Part shown: positions 8,644 to 16,907 of the stretch, piece by piece
How the letters are laid out: the number at the start of each line of letters is the position of its first letter
How positions within the stretch are numbered: position 1 is the stretch's first letter
Origin: Anaerolineae bacterium
Lineage (GTDB): Bacteria > Chloroflexota > Anaerolineae > Aggregatilineales > J027
Assembly: GCA_021463865.1 (NCBI GenBank)
Contig: JAJTXY010000036.1
Location: 1 to 42,405, forward strand
Reading direction: 5' to 3'
Length of the DNA stretch: 42,405 bases
Notes under the pieces: generated by a model
What the model was told of the DNA's origin: nothing
What the model saw: the letters and a program-made list of their open reading frames with translations, nothing else
Database searches by the model: none
Position numbers and translations under genes: made by a program

Positions 8644-9222
8644 ATGGCAAAAGAACAACGTGAACAACGGGATCGTGAACAACGGCGTGACCGACGTGAC
8701 CGCGAGGAAGACCGTGAGGAACTTGATGAGCGCGTGATAGACATCACTCGCGTGGCGAAAGTGGTCAAAGGTGGGCGTCATTTTGCCTTCCGCACTGTCG
8801 TCATCGTGGGTGATGGCAAAGGCCGCGTCGGAATTGGTATCGGCAAGGCCCGCAGTGTACCGGATGCGATTCGCAAAGGTACCGAACGCGCCCGTCGCAA
8901 TATGGAACGGGTAGCCCTGTCTGGAACAACCATTCCTCATCAAATTACGGCGGGGCATGGTGGTGCAGAGGTCATGCTGAAACCAGCCTCGCCCGGTACT
9001 GGTGTTATCGCAGGTGGCGGGGTGCGTGCCGTACTCGAAGCCGCCGGGGTGCGTGACATCCTGAGCAAGAGCATGGGCAGCAACAACAGCTTGAACATTG
9101 CCCACGCGACCATGGAGTGTCTGCGTCAACTGAAAGATGTTCAGACACTGGCAGCGATGCGCGGCAAAGACCCGAACGAAGTGCGGCCTTTCTGGGAGCG
9201 TAAGCGCAATGTCGAACAATAA
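8644..9222 (+). CDS. rpsE: Small ribosomal subunit protein uS5
   Basis: uS5 is at the mRNA entry and decoding region and affects fidelity. 192 aa. The dsRBD-like half carries [21 protein letters not shown] (as motif [11 protein letters not shown]), and the C-terminal half has [19 protein letters not shown]. The first 30 or so residues are an unusually charged extension of Arg/Asp/Glu/Gln ([18 protein letters not shown]), probably disordered. The last 14 nt overlap the rpmD start. Confidence 0.96.
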   Translation: MAKEQREQRDREQRRDRRDREEDREELDERVIDITRVAKVVKGGRHFAFRTVVIVGDGKGRVGIGIGKARSVPDAIRKGTERARRNMERVALSGTTIPHQITAGHGGAEVMLKPASPGTGVIAGGGVRAVLEAAGVRDILSKSMGSNNSLNIAHATMECLRQLKDVQTLAAMRGKDPNEVRPFWERKRNVEQ

Positions 9223-9406
9223 CAAGACTCTACGAATTACGATGACCAAAAGCCCGATCACCGCGCAGTGGCGTCAAAAGCGCACCCTCACGGCGTTGGG
9301 CCTGCGGAAAATGCACCAGACGGTTGAAAAACCCGATAACCTCGCCGTGCGTGGCATGATCCACAAGGTCGAGCATCTGGTGACGGTGGAAGAGGTGGAG
9401 AAGTAG
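9209..9406 (+). CDS. rpmD: Large ribosomal subunit protein uL30
   Basis: Small 50S protein; 65 aa from ATG 9209 ([16 protein letters not shown]). The start is chosen because the first beta strand ([12 protein letters not shown]) must be included; the upstream in-frame extension lies within rpsE and the internal ATG at 9242 would cut the strand. The conserved [19 protein letters not shown] and the end of the fold ([10 protein letters not shown]) are present. It overlaps rpsE by 14 nt. Confidence 0.94.
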   Translation: MSNNNKTLRITMTKSPITAQWRQKRTLTALGLRKMHQTVEKPDNLAVRGMIHKVEHLVTVEEVEK

Positions 9407-9408
9407 TC

Positions 9409-9945
9409 ATGAAATTACACGATCTGCAACCCGCACCGGGTTCGACCAAGAAAAAGACCCGCGTAGGGCGTGGTATTTCGGCTGGTAAGGGTAAAACCGC
9501 CGGACGTGGTACCAAAGGTCAAGGCGCACGCAGCGGCGGCGTCAAAGGCCCCTATTTCGAAGGGGGTCAGTTGCCCTTAGTGCGTCGTCTGCCCTTCAAG
9601 CGCGGCTTTACCAACGTGTTCCGCATTGAATATCAAGAAGTCAATGTGGATGTGCTGGAAGCCGTGTTCAACGCGGGCGATGTTGTCACCCCCGCTGCAC
9701 TGGCCGAAAAACGGATTGTGCGCGAGGCCGATGCACCCGTCGTCATTTTGGGCGAGGGTGAATTGACCAAGAAGCTGACCGTACAGGCCCATCGCTTCTC
9801 GAAATCCGCTAAGGAAAAAATCGAGAAGGCGGGTGGTACAGCTGAAACACTGGAACTACTCCTGACCGGGGCACGCGCCACCGTGAAGAAATTGCCGAAG
9901 GAACAAGTCGAAGCTCTGCGTGCCGAAAAAGCGGCCAAGAAATAG
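9409..9945 (+). CDS. rplO: Large ribosomal subunit protein uL15
   Basis: Late-assembly 50S protein. 178 aa, longer than the approximately 145-aa E. coli protein because of a Lys/Ala-rich C-terminal tail. The Gly-rich basic N-terminus ([20 protein letters not shown]) penetrates rRNA. The C-terminal signature is recognisable as [20 protein letters not shown]. It starts 2 nt after the rpmD stop. Confidence 0.95.
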   Translation: MKLHDLQPAPGSTKKKTRVGRGISAGKGKTAGRGTKGQGARSGGVKGPYFEGGQLPLVRRLPFKRGFTNVFRIEYQEVNVDVLEAVFNAGDVVTPAALAEKRIVREADAPVVILGEGELTKKLTVQAHRFSKSAKEKIEKAGGTAETLELLLTGARATVKKLPKEQVEALRAEKAAKK

Positions 9946-9960
9946 TTCATCATACAGGGT

Positions 9961-9985
9961 AGGGGCAGGTTCAACATCTGCCCCT
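9961..9985 (+). promoter_or_regulatory. Hairpin between rplO and secY
   Basis: A perfect 8-bp stem AGGGGCAG (9961-9968) and CTGCCCCT (9978-9985) with a 9-nt loop. A small palindrome CGCAT-T-ATGCG follows at 9990-10000. There is no U-tract, so a classical intrinsic terminator is not indicated. It may set the ratio of secY to ribosomal messages by processing or pausing; this is inference. Confidence 0.4.
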
Positions 9986-10068
9986 CTGTCGCATTATGCG
10001 GTATGCTAGGCCCTCGTTGCGGGACATGTTTCTGAAGAAGTGTCTTACAGGACAAGGATTTTTAAACC

Positions 10069-11382
10069 ATGCTTGAAGCATTACAAAATGCCTTTCGGCT
10101 GCCGGATATTCGGCGAAAAATTTTGTTTACGCTGTTTATTCTGGTCATCTACCAATTTGCGGCGCATATCAGCGTCCCCGGCGTAGACCGTGACGTGCTA
10201 GAGGCCCTTTTTGATAATCAAGAGGGTGGTTTCCTCGGCGTGTTAGACCTGCTCTCCGGTGGGGCGGTCTCTAACTTTAGCATCATCGCCAACGGGGTGT
10301 ATCCTTATATCACCGCTTCGATTATCTTGCAACTACTGGTGCCGATTATCCCGGCGCTGGAACGTATCGCACGCGAACCCGGTGGTCAGGACAAAATCAC
10401 CCGCTACACCTACTACCTTGCAATTCCAATGGCGATCTTGCAGTCGGTTGGACAAATCAACATCTTTGAATCGCTTATTGAAGGCACAGGCGACCTACTC
10501 CCCGGTTTCGGTAGTGATACACTGCTTACCATCACCGTGATTGCAACCATGACCGCCGGGACGATGTTTGCGATTTGGCTGGGTGAACTCATCAGCGAGC
10601 AGGGCATTGGAAATGGTATCTCGATTATCATTTTCTCCGGGATTGTCTCCCGCGCCCCCTCATCTCTCTATAACCTATTGCAAAACAATTGGTTCTACAA
10701 TGCGGTTCTGTTTATCCTCTTGGTTTTCATCACCGTCGTCGTAATTGTGTTGATTCAAGAGGGTACAAGGCGTATACCTGTCCAGTATGGCAAGCGGGTA
10801 CGCGGTCGTAAAGTCTACGGCGGTGGAAGCACCCATATTCCGCTCAAAGTCAACACGGCGGGCATGATTCCGTTGATCTTCGCGCAGTCTATCATTACCT
10901 TCCCCGCGATTGTTGCCAGCTATTTCCCATCAGGCTCAGTTTCAGACTATCTGACCGAGAATTTTGGCAATGCACGCGGTACGCCCTATTGGGTCATCTA
11001 CTTTATTTTGGTGGTGGGTTTTACCTACTTCTATACCGATGTGATGGTGCAGAACCAAAATCTAGCGGAAAACCTGCAAAAGAATGGTGGGTTTGTGCCG
11101 GGTCTGCGTCCGGGTAAACGCACTCAGGACTACATCACAACGGTTGTGCGTCGCATCACCTTTGTCGGGGCGCTGTTCCTCGGTGCAGTGGCAATTCTGC
11201 CCGCACTCGTACAAATCTTGGACAGTGTCGTCATCGGTTCAGCCGCGAGTTCAACGAGCTTAAACGCCGCCAACGTTATCGGCCCATCCGGGTTGATCAT
11301 CGTTGTCGGTGTCGTCATTGATACCATGCGCCAACTCGAAGCCCAGTTGATGATGCGTAATTACGACGGATTCCTGCGCTAA
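10069..11382 (+). CDS. secY: Protein translocase subunit SecY
   Basis: Channel subunit of the SecYEG inner-membrane translocon. 437 aa, full length, with ten predicted membrane helices. The plug and TM2 region reads FSIIANGVYPYITASIILQL. Other SecY signatures are the cytosolic loop RRIPVQYGKR and the late loop DVMVQNQNLAENLQKNGGFV (motif NLQKNGGFVPGLRPG). The gene follows rplO by 123 nt and is followed by adk after 18 nt, as in most spc operons. Confidence 0.97.
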   Translation: MLEALQNAFRLPDIRRKILFTLFILVIYQFAAHISVPGVDRDVLEALFDNQEGGFLGVLDLLSGGAVSNFSIIANGVYPYITASIILQLLVPIIPALERIAREPGGQDKITRYTYYLAIPMAILQSVGQINIFESLIEGTGDLLPGFGSDTLLTITVIATMTAGTMFAIWLGELISEQGIGNGISIIIFSGIVSRAPSSLYNLLQNNWFYNAVLFILLVFITVVVIVLIQEGTRRIPVQYGKRVRGRKVYGGGSTHIPLKVNTAGMIPLIFAQSIITFPAIVASYFPSGSVSDYLTENFGNARGTPYWVIYFILVVGFTYFYTDVMVQNQNLAENLQKNGGFVPGLRPGKRTQDYITTVVRRITFVGALFLGAVAILPALVQILDSVVIGSAASSTSLNAANVIGPSGLIIVVGVVIDTMRQLEAQLMMRNYDGFLR

Positions 11383-11400
11383 GGATAAGGTTGGTACAAC

Positions 11401-12048
11401 ATGGGTATGTACATCATCATGATGGGTGTACAAGGGTCTGGAAAAGGGACGCAGGCGGCAATTCTTAAAGAAAAGCTGGGCCTGCCCCACGTTTCGACTG
11501 GCGATCTGTTCCGCGCTATGAAAACGTTGGATACCCCTCTGGCTCGGCGCGTCCAAGATCTGATGCGCGGGGGCAATCTCGTTCCAGACGATGTAACCAA
11601 CGAGGTTGTGCGAGATCGGCTTTCGCAACCCGATGCCCAAAACGGCGTCATTTTGGATGGTTATCCACGCACCCGCGACCAAGCGGAGTTTTTGGATAAG
11701 CTGTTGGCCGAAAAACACGAGAAGGTCTCCTTTGTAGCACTCTTTAAACTGGATCGTGAAACCGCGATCCAGCGCAGCGAAGGCCGCCGCTATTCCCAAG
11801 ATAAGCAGCGCGTCTACAACATTTATTTCAATCCGCCCAAGCGTGATGGAATAGACGATGTGGATGGGCAGCCACTCATTCAACGCGCCGACGATTATCG
11901 TGAGGCCGTTGAAAAACGCATTGACTTGTATTTTACGGAAACCGCGCCGCTGATCGAATACTATGCAGCCAAAGGTCTGGTGCGTGAATTTAATGCCGAC
12001 CAACCCATTGAAAAAGTGGCGTCGGATGTGATGTCGGTAATCCAGTAG
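11401..12048 (+). CDS. adk: Adenylate kinase (LID domain without zinc cysteines)
   Basis: Catalyses ATP + AMP = 2 ADP. 215 aa, long-LID type. The P-loop GVQGSGKGT is at residues 9-17, the AMP-binding segment is STGDLFRAM and the LDGYPRTRDQAE motif is conserved. The LID (from about residue 125) keeps FNPP and DDVDGQPL, but the four Cys ligands of zinc-type enzymes are missing. The first pair is replaced by Ser and Lys and the second by Asp residues. A hydrogen-bonded LID as in E. coli is likely, though the residue set differs. It sits between secY and map, as usual. Confidence 0.96.
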   Translation: MGMYIIMMGVQGSGKGTQAAILKEKLGLPHVSTGDLFRAMKTLDTPLARRVQDLMRGGNLVPDDVTNEVVRDRLSQPDAQNGVILDGYPRTRDQAEFLDKLLAEKHEKVSFVALFKLDRETAIQRSEGRRYSQDKQRVYNIYFNPPKRDGIDDVDGQPLIQRADDYREAVEKRIDLYFTETAPLIEYYAAKGLVREFNADQPIEKVASDVMSVIQ

Positions 12049-12059
12049 GCAGTTGCAGC

Positions 12060-12848
12060 ATGGCTATCCAGACCAAGACCGTGCAAGAAATTCGGCTGAT
12101 GCGTGAAGCAGGGCGGATTGTCGCACGGGCACACGAAGCGATGCGCGAAAAAATCCGACCCGGCATGAACACGCTGGAGTTCGATAAAATTGCGATGCGG
12201 GTGTTTGAGCAGCACAAAGCGTTTCCGGCCTTTTTGGGATATCCCTATGGCAGCAAGCATCCGTTTCCGGCCAGTGTGACGGTGAGCATCAATGATGAGT
12301 TGGTACATGGCATCCCCAGCAAAGACCGGATTTTGCACGAAGGGGATATTGTCTCACTCGATACGGGGTGCATCTATCAGGGGTTTGTGGGAGATGCGGC
12401 CTACAGCTATGGCGTCGGCAGTATTACCCCCGAAGCCCAACGGTTGCTAGATGTCACAGAGGCGGCCCTGATGGAAGCCATTCGCGCCTCGGTAGTTGGG
12501 CATGATGTTAGCCATGTCGCCAAAGCCATTCAGCATCATGCTGAAAGTCATGGCTATAACGTGGTGCGGGGTTATACCGGACATGGGGTGGGGCGCAAAA
12601 TGCACGAAGACCCTCAAGTGCCGTGTTGGTGGCCTAATCGTCGCCAGCGCATGAAAAGCACCAAAGCGGCGCTGCTCAAACCGGGGATGACTATCGCCAT
12701 CGAACCCATGATTATCGCTGGACATCCTGCAACACAGGTGTTAGATGATCACTGGACGGTGGTGATTGCCGATGGGTCGTTGTGTGCCCACTTTGAACAC
12801 AGCATCGCTATTACCGAGGGTGAACCTGAAATCTTGACGCTACTGTGA
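12060..12848 (+). CDS. map: Methionine aminopeptidase, type I
   Basis: Removes the initiator Met from nascent proteins. 262 aa. The metal ligands are all visible: D101, D112, H175, E215 and E246, with the substrate His H83 in VHGIP. The segment after HEDPQVP is longer than usual (CWWPNRRQRMKSTKAAL, about 6-7 extra residues before LKPGM), a loop near the active-site cleft. It starts 11 nt after adk. Normally infA and rpmJ follow; here the next gene is rpsM after 96 nt. Confidence 0.95.
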   Translation: MAIQTKTVQEIRLMREAGRIVARAHEAMREKIRPGMNTLEFDKIAMRVFEQHKAFPAFLGYPYGSKHPFPASVTVSINDELVHGIPSKDRILHEGDIVSLDTGCIYQGFVGDAAYSYGVGSITPEAQRLLDVTEAALMEAIRASVVGHDVSHVAKAIQHHAESHGYNVVRGYTGHGVGRKMHEDPQVPCWWPNRRQRMKSTKAALLKPGMTIAIEPMIIAGHPATQVLDDHWTVVIADGSLCAHFEHSIAITEGEPEILTLL

Positions 12849-12868
12849 AAATCCTCGGTAATTAGGTC

Positions 12869-12897
12869 TGGTCAGGCTAGTGGATTTCTGATAATAT
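12869..12897 (+). promoter_or_regulatory. Putative sigma-A promoter upstream of rpsM
   Basis: TGGTCA (12869-12874, 4/6 to TTGACA), a 17-nt spacer and TAATAT (12892-12897) preceded by TG at 12889-12890, an extended -10 arrangement. It lies in the 96-nt map-rpsM gap where infA and rpmJ would be expected. It would give the rpsM-rpsK-rpsD-rpoA-rplQ block its own start. Read by eye only. Confidence 0.4.
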
Positions 12898-12944
12898 GGA
12901 ATGTCGCCATGCGGCGCAAAGCTTTGAGGAGAATTTAGTAACAA

Positions 12945-13331
12945 ATGGCACGTATTGAAGGGGTAGATTTACCCCGCAACAAGCGAGTTGGAATCGCGTT
13001 GCAGTACATTTACGGCATTGGTAAGACGCGCAGCAATGCAATCATGCAGAAAACGGGCATTAACCCGCAAACCCGCGTCTTTGACCTCACCGAAGATCAG
13101 GTCGCACTGCTGCGTGAAGCGGTGGGTGGTTATCTGGTCGAGGCTGATCTGCGCCGCGAAGTGCAATTGAACATTAAGCGGCTCATTGAAATTGGCAGCT
13201 ATCGCGGTCTGCGTCATCGTCGCAGTTTACCCGTGCGCGGTCAACGTACTCGTACCAACGCCCGCACCCGCAAAGGGCCGAAAAAGACGGTCCCCGGTCG
13301 TGGTCGTCGTCGCGGCGCGAAGAAGAAGTAA
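12945..13331 (+). CDS. rpsM: Small ribosomal subunit protein uS13
   Basis: 30S head protein contacting uL5 and P-site tRNA. 128 aa. The helix-two-turn-helix segment [17 protein letters not shown], the [20 protein letters not shown] basic run and a Lys/Arg C-terminal tail are standard. ATG 12945 has GAGGAG about 14 nt upstream, slightly far. It is the first gene of the alpha-operon block here because infA and rpmJ are absent. Confidence 0.96.
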   Translation: MARIEGVDLPRNKRVGIALQYIYGIGKTRSNAIMQKTGINPQTRVFDLTEDQVALLREAVGGYLVEADLRREVQLNIKRLIEIGSYRGLRHRRSLPVRGQRTRTNARTRKGPKKTVPGRGRRRGAKKK

Positions 13332-13390
13332 TCAGGCTGGTTGTATTGGCTGGCCTGTTGTTCCCGGCAAACAAACAAGCAATAGCAGTG

Positions 13391-13417
13391 GCGCGGGGAA
13401 GCATACGTACCTCGCGC
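13391..13417 (+). promoter_or_regulatory. Hairpin upstream of rpsK
   Basis: GCGCGGGG (13391-13398) pairs with CCTCGCGC (13410-13417): 8 bp with one G-U pair and an 11-nt loop. It ends 22 nt before the rpsK ATG, just upstream of the CTAGGAG ribosome-binding site. No U-tract. It could affect rpsK translation or mark an RNA-processing site. Confidence 0.4.
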
Positions 13418-13439
13418 TCAACTTATCTAGGAGTAAAGT

Positions 13440-13832
13440 ATGGGAAAAACTCGTCGTGGAGCAACGACCAAAAAGACACGTCGCAGTGTTCCGTATGGTC
13501 AAGCACACATTCATGCTACCTTTAACAACACCATTGTTTCGATGACCGATCAGCAGGGCAATGTCATTTGCTGGTCAAGCGCCGGAACCAACGGGTTTAA
13601 GGGCAGCCGCAAGAGTACCCCGTATGCGGCCCGTGTCGCTGCGGCTCATGCGTCGGATGTGGCAAAAGAATTTGGGATGCAGGAAGTGGACATCTTTGTC
13701 AAAGGCCCCGGCCCCGGTCGTGAACAGGCAATTCGTGCTATTCAGGGCAGTGGCTTAAAGGTACGTTCGATTTCAGATGTGACGCCTGTACCACATAACG
13801 GGGTACGCCCGCCCAAAAAGCGCCGCGTCTAG
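13440..13832 (+). CDS. rpsK: Small ribosomal subunit protein uS11
   Basis: 30S platform protein near the mRNA exit and Shine-Dalgarno helix. 130 aa. The features [35 protein letters not shown] and the C-terminal [17 protein letters not shown] are typical. It is separated from rpsM by 108 nt, which hold a hairpin, and from rpsD by 105 nt, which hold another. Confidence 0.96.
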   Translation: MGKTRRGATTKKTRRSVPYGQAHIHATFNNTIVSMTDQQGNVICWSSAGTNGFKGSRKSTPYAARVAAAHASDVAKEFGMQEVDIFVKGPGPGREQAIRAIQGSGLKVRSISDVTPVPHNGVRPPKKRRV

Positions 13833-13881
13833 CCCTGTTGGGGTAGTGATCTATCTCAATGCAGACCGTTCTTATAAGACA

Positions 13882-13901
13882 ACTGAATATCATTATTCGG
13901 T
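13882..13901 (+). promoter_or_regulatory. Hairpin upstream of rpsD
   Basis: ACTGAATA (13882-13889) pairs with TATTCGGT (13894-13901) around a TCAT tetraloop: 8 bp with one T-G pair. It lies 36 nt before the rpsD start in a 105-nt gap. uS4 is the regulator of the alpha operon in E. coli and a leader structure would fit, but this sequence resembles no leader I know. No U-tract. Confidence 0.35.
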
Positions 13902-13937
13902 GTAAACACACATTAGCTGTGGAGGAAGCCCAAAACT

Positions 13938-14582
13938 ATGGCTCGTTATACTGGCCCAGTTTGTAAGCTGTGCCGCCGCGAAGGCGAAAAACTGTTTTTG
14001 AAAGGCTCTCGCTGCCTTTCACCCAAGTGCGCGATTGAACGTCGTGCCTATCCCCCCGGTCAACATGGACGTGATACCCAGTTTCGTCGGGGCCGCGCTT
14101 CCGACTTTGCGTTGCAACTGCGCGAGAAGCAGAAGGCCCGCCGGGTGTATGGTGTTTTGGAACGCCAATTCCGTCGTTATTTCCGTGAGGCGCTGCGTCG
14201 TCCCGGCCTAACCGGTGCCAATTTGTTGGTACTGCTCGAAAGCCGCCTCGACAATGTGGTCTATCGGATGGGTCTTGCCGATTCCCGCGCCCATGCCCGT
14301 CAGTTGGTGCAGCATGGACACTTTAGGGTCAATGGCATTGCAACCAACATTCCTTCCTATCTGGTTCGTCCGGGTGATGAACTGACCGTCCGCGATGGCA
14401 GCCGCAACCGCAAATATTTCCGTGAACTACCTGCCTTTGTGGAAACCCGCCCGACTGCCCCAGAATGGGTGAAGTTTGATTTGAATGGGATGAAAGGCAC
14501 GGTCTTGCGCCTGCCCGAACGTCGTGAAATTGACCTGCCGCTGAACGAGCAGTTGATTGTCGAGTATTATTCCGCCCGCTAA
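13938..14582 (+). CDS. rpsD: Small ribosomal subunit protein uS4, zinc type
   Basis: Primary 16S rRNA binder that nucleates the 30S body. 214 aa. The N-terminus carries a complete zinc motif C9, C12, C26 and C31 (CKLC...CLSPKC). The S4 RNA-binding domain is seen in [20 protein letters not shown], followed by [10 protein letters not shown]. The C-terminal [13 protein letters not shown] is canonical. The ribosome-binding site GGAGGAAG precedes ATG 13938. Confidence 0.96.
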   Translation: MARYTGPVCKLCRREGEKLFLKGSRCLSPKCAIERRAYPPGQHGRDTQFRRGRASDFALQLREKQKARRVYGVLERQFRRYFREALRRPGLTGANLLVLLESRLDNVVYRMGLADSRAHARQLVQHGHFRVNGIATNIPSYLVRPGDELTVRDGSRNRKYFRELPAFVETRPTAPEWVKFDLNGMKGTVLRLPERREIDLPLNEQLIVEYYSAR

Positions 14583-14595
14583 TGCTGGCAGAAAT

Positions 14596-14630
14596 GGTTT
14601 CCGGCGGATTTCCGCAATTTGCCGGGAACC
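14596..14630 (+). promoter_or_regulatory. 10-bp hairpin upstream of rpoA
   Basis: GGTTTCCGGC (14596-14605) pairs with GCCGGGAACC (14621-14630) over all ten positions, one being a U-G pair. The loop contains a competing small hairpin, GCGG-ATTT-CCGC (14604-14615), that shares two bases with the outer arm. No U-tract follows. It lies in the 89-nt rpsD-rpoA gap and may be a processing or pausing site that adjusts the amount of alpha subunit; that role is inference. Confidence 0.45.
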
Positions 14631-14671
14631 GCTAGTCAGACCTATCGCCCGTTTAGTCTAGGAGGCGGTTT

Positions 14672-15649
14672 GTGAGCATTAACAACATGGTGTTACCAAA
14701 AATTGAGCCGGATGCGACCACACGCAGCTATGGGCGGTTTATCGTCAGCCCATTGGAGCGTGGATTTGGGACGACCATCGGCAACGCGCTGCGTCGGATT
14801 CTGCTGTCTTCGTTGGAAGGCGCAGCTATCACGTCGCTGCGAGTGACAGGGGTGCCGCACGAGTTTTCGGCTATCCCGGATGTCAAAGAAGATATGACGC
14901 AGTTAATTTTGCAGGTCAAGAAACTGCGCCTCAAATTGATGGGTGAAGAATCGGCGCGGCTGTATCTAAACAAGCGCGGCCCTGCCGAAGTCACTGCGGC
15001 TGACTTGCAAGTGCCACCGTCGGTTGAAATCATCAACCCCGATCTGTTCCTGTTCACCATTGATACCCCTAATGCAACGGTGGAGATGGAATTTAAGGTC
15101 GAAAGTGGGCGGGGACACTCGCCTGCCGATGATCGCACCCGCCTACCAATTGGCGAAGTGCCGGTAGATGCGATTTTCAGCCCCATCCGCCGCGTCAATT
15201 TTGAAGTGGAACGCGCCCGTGTGGGTCAGAAAACCAACTATGACCGACTGGTGTTGGAAATTTGGACGGACGGGACGATCTCACCCGATGAAGCCATGAG
15301 CCAAGCGGCCCGCATTTTGATGGAACACTTGGCAACCATCGCACGGCTAAAGATCGAAGACTGGACGCTTCCCGGCACGAGTATGCCGCCTGTCGTCGAA
15401 GAAGGCAGCAAACGAGGGCCAGCGCCCGAATTTTATGAAATTCCGATTGAGCAGCTTGATTTGAGTGTTCGCGTGTTCAATTCACTGAAGCGTACTGGCA
15501 TCACCACTGTGGGTGAAGTGCTAGAAATGCTGGAGCGTGGAACAGATGCGATGCTGGCGATCCGCAACTTTGGTGAGAAATCGTTGGAAGAACTCACGAC
15601 CCTGCTCCGAGAAAAAGGTTTTCTCGCCAAAGAGGAATCGGATTCCTAG
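14672..15649 (+). CDS. rpoA: DNA-directed RNA polymerase subunit alpha
   Basis: 325 aa, starting at GTG 14672 with AGGAGG upstream. The N-terminal dimerisation domain shows RGFGTTIGNALRRILLSSLEG and IPDVKEDMTQLI. A linker from about residue 230 leads to the C-terminal domain with LDLSVRVFNSLKRTGITTV and IRNFGEKSLEEL, the helix-hairpin-helix that binds UP elements and activators. Standard alpha-operon position before rplQ. Confidence 0.97.
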   Translation: MSINNMVLPKIEPDATTRSYGRFIVSPLERGFGTTIGNALRRILLSSLEGAAITSLRVTGVPHEFSAIPDVKEDMTQLILQVKKLRLKLMGEESARLYLNKRGPAEVTAADLQVPPSVEIINPDLFLFTIDTPNATVEMEFKVESGRGHSPADDRTRLPIGEVPVDAIFSPIRRVNFEVERARVGQKTNYDRLVLEIWTDGTISPDEAMSQAARILMEHLATIARLKIEDWTLPGTSMPPVVEEGSKRGPAPEFYEIPIEQLDLSVRVFNSLKRTGITTVGEVLEMLERGTDAMLAIRNFGEKSLEELTTLLREKGFLAKEESDS

Positions 15650-15683
15650 TACAAGAGTGTTTTAACGCGCAAGGAATAAGATC

Positions 15684-16085
15684 ATGCGACATCGTGTAGC
15701 AGGCAAGAAACTGAGTCGGGATTACGATCATCGTCGGGCGCTGCGGCGTAACCTGATGGTTGCCCTGATTCAAAACGAAAAAATCAAGACCACCGAAGCC
15801 AAGGCCGATTTGATTCGTGCCGAAATGGAAAAACTGGTCACCAAAGCCAAGCAAGGGTTGGCTCATCCCGACCCAGCACGGACCGTTCATGCCCGTCGTA
15901 TTGTGCTGGCACGCCTCGGCAACAACCGGGAGGCCATGCTCAAGCTGTTTGACGAACTGGCTCCGCGTTTTGCGGATCGGCCCGGCGGTTACACCCGCAC
16001 CTATAAATTGGAGTTGCGTAAGGGTGATGCCGCGCCGATGGTACAAATAGAATTCCTTCCGTCGGAGGCCGACGAGGAAGCCTAG
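15684..16085 (+). CDS. rplQ: Large ribosomal subunit protein bL17
   Basis: 50S protein near the tunnel exit. 133 aa. The start MRHRVAGKKLSRDYDHRRAL is diagnostic, as are RNLMVALIQNEKIKTTEAKA and the GGYTRTYKLELRKGDAAPM segment. The stop TAG (16083-16085) is directly followed by the TTG start of truA, so the two are almost certainly translated from one message. Confidence 0.96.
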   Translation: MRHRVAGKKLSRDYDHRRALRRNLMVALIQNEKIKTTEAKADLIRAEMEKLVTKAKQGLAHPDPARTVHARRIVLARLGNNREAMLKLFDELAPRFADRPGGYTRTYKLELRKGDAAPMVQIEFLPSEADEEA

Positions 16086-16832
16086 TTGCGACTGGCAGGC
16101 CGCTTGGCATATGATGGCACGTTGTACTGCGGTTTCCAACGGCAGCGTGCTGAATTGCCCAGTATCCAAGCGACGGTAGAACAAGCCTTGACCCAAGTGA
16201 TGGACGAGAAAATCACCATCATCGGGGCAGGGCGCACTGACACGGGGGTACATGCCAGCGGTCAAGTGATTGCCTTTGATGTAGCGTGGAAACATACGGC
16301 TGAGGAGTTGCTCAAGGCAATCAATATTCATCTTCCAAACGATATTGCATTGCAATCGTTAAGGGAGGTCGCGGAGAGTTTCCATCCGCGTTATGCTGCC
16401 CTCAACCGCACGTACCTTTACAGACTCTATATCTCGCCAACCCGCGACCCTCTGCGTGAGCGGTATGCGTGGCATCGGCAGTTGCCTCTGAACGTGGAGG
16501 CGATGCAAGAAGCCATCCAGCTATTGCGCGGAGAACATGACTTTGCTACTTTTGGGATGCCTCCAAAAGGAGAAAATACCGTGAGGGTCATGACCTTGAC
16601 CCAGATCGAAGCAGTGCGCGATGAGCTACATGTGACCTTGACCGCCAACGCCTTTCTCAAGCGCATGGTACGCAGTATCGTCGGCACGTTGGTCGAGGTT
16701 GGACGAGGCAAAATGAATGTGGCAGAATTTACTGTGGCATTCCGGTCTGCCAACCGTAAAATGGCTGGGACAAGTGCCCCGCCGCATGGATTAACCCTGA
16801 CCCATGTGGTGTACAACAACTATCAATTTTGA
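16086..16832 (+). CDS. truA: tRNA pseudouridine synthase A (positions 38-40)
   Basis: Converts uridines 38-40 in the tRNA anticodon arm to pseudouridine. 248 aa. The catalytic Asp is D52 in GAGRTDTGVHA, and YDGTLYCGFQRQ begins the fold. The C-terminal FLKRMVRSIVGTLVEVGRGK helix is typical. The start appears to be TTG 16086, abutting the rplQ stop with no intervening base; the next ATG would truncate the first strand. It ends just before an intrinsic-terminator-like hairpin. Confidence 0.93.
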   Translation: MRLAGRLAYDGTLYCGFQRQRAELPSIQATVEQALTQVMDEKITIIGAGRTDTGVHASGQVIAFDVAWKHTAEELLKAINIHLPNDIALQSLREVAESFHPRYAALNRTYLYRLYISPTRDPLRERYAWHRQLPLNVEAMQEAIQLLRGEHDFATFGMPPKGENTVRVMTLTQIEAVRDELHVTLTANAFLKRMVRSIVGTLVEVGRGKMNVAEFTVAFRSANRKMAGTSAPPHGLTLTHVVYNNYQF

Positions 16833-16850
16833 TAACAGGGCAAGCAGGAT

Positions 16851-16897
16851 TCTCCGGCTGGTGGACACAGAAAGCCGATGATGCCGGAGGCTTTTTT
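16851..16897 (+). terminator. Intrinsic terminator or attenuator in front of rplM
   Basis: CTCCGGC (16852-16858) pairs with GCCGGAG (16883-16889), extended by a T-G pair (16851/16890), and a run of six T follows at 16892-16897. Inside the loop AGCCG (16873-16877) can instead pair with CGGCT of the first arm, a possible alternative fold. The U-tract runs straight into the rplM ribosome-binding site (GGAGGAAAAG), so no promoter fits between terminator and gene. Confidence 0.6.
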
Positions 16898-16907
16898 GGA
16901 GGAAAAG

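Noticed and set aside
8131-9261. Long minus-strand open frame (376 codons) opposite rplR and rpsE
   Set aside because: It is a mirror of highly conserved ribosomal genes, which leave long antisense open frames by codon bias. The peptide shows no family motifs and no ribosome-binding site.
9986-10068. Promoter for secY near TATGCT (10002-10007)
   Set aside because: There is no acceptable -35 box at 16-18 nt, so I did not list it.
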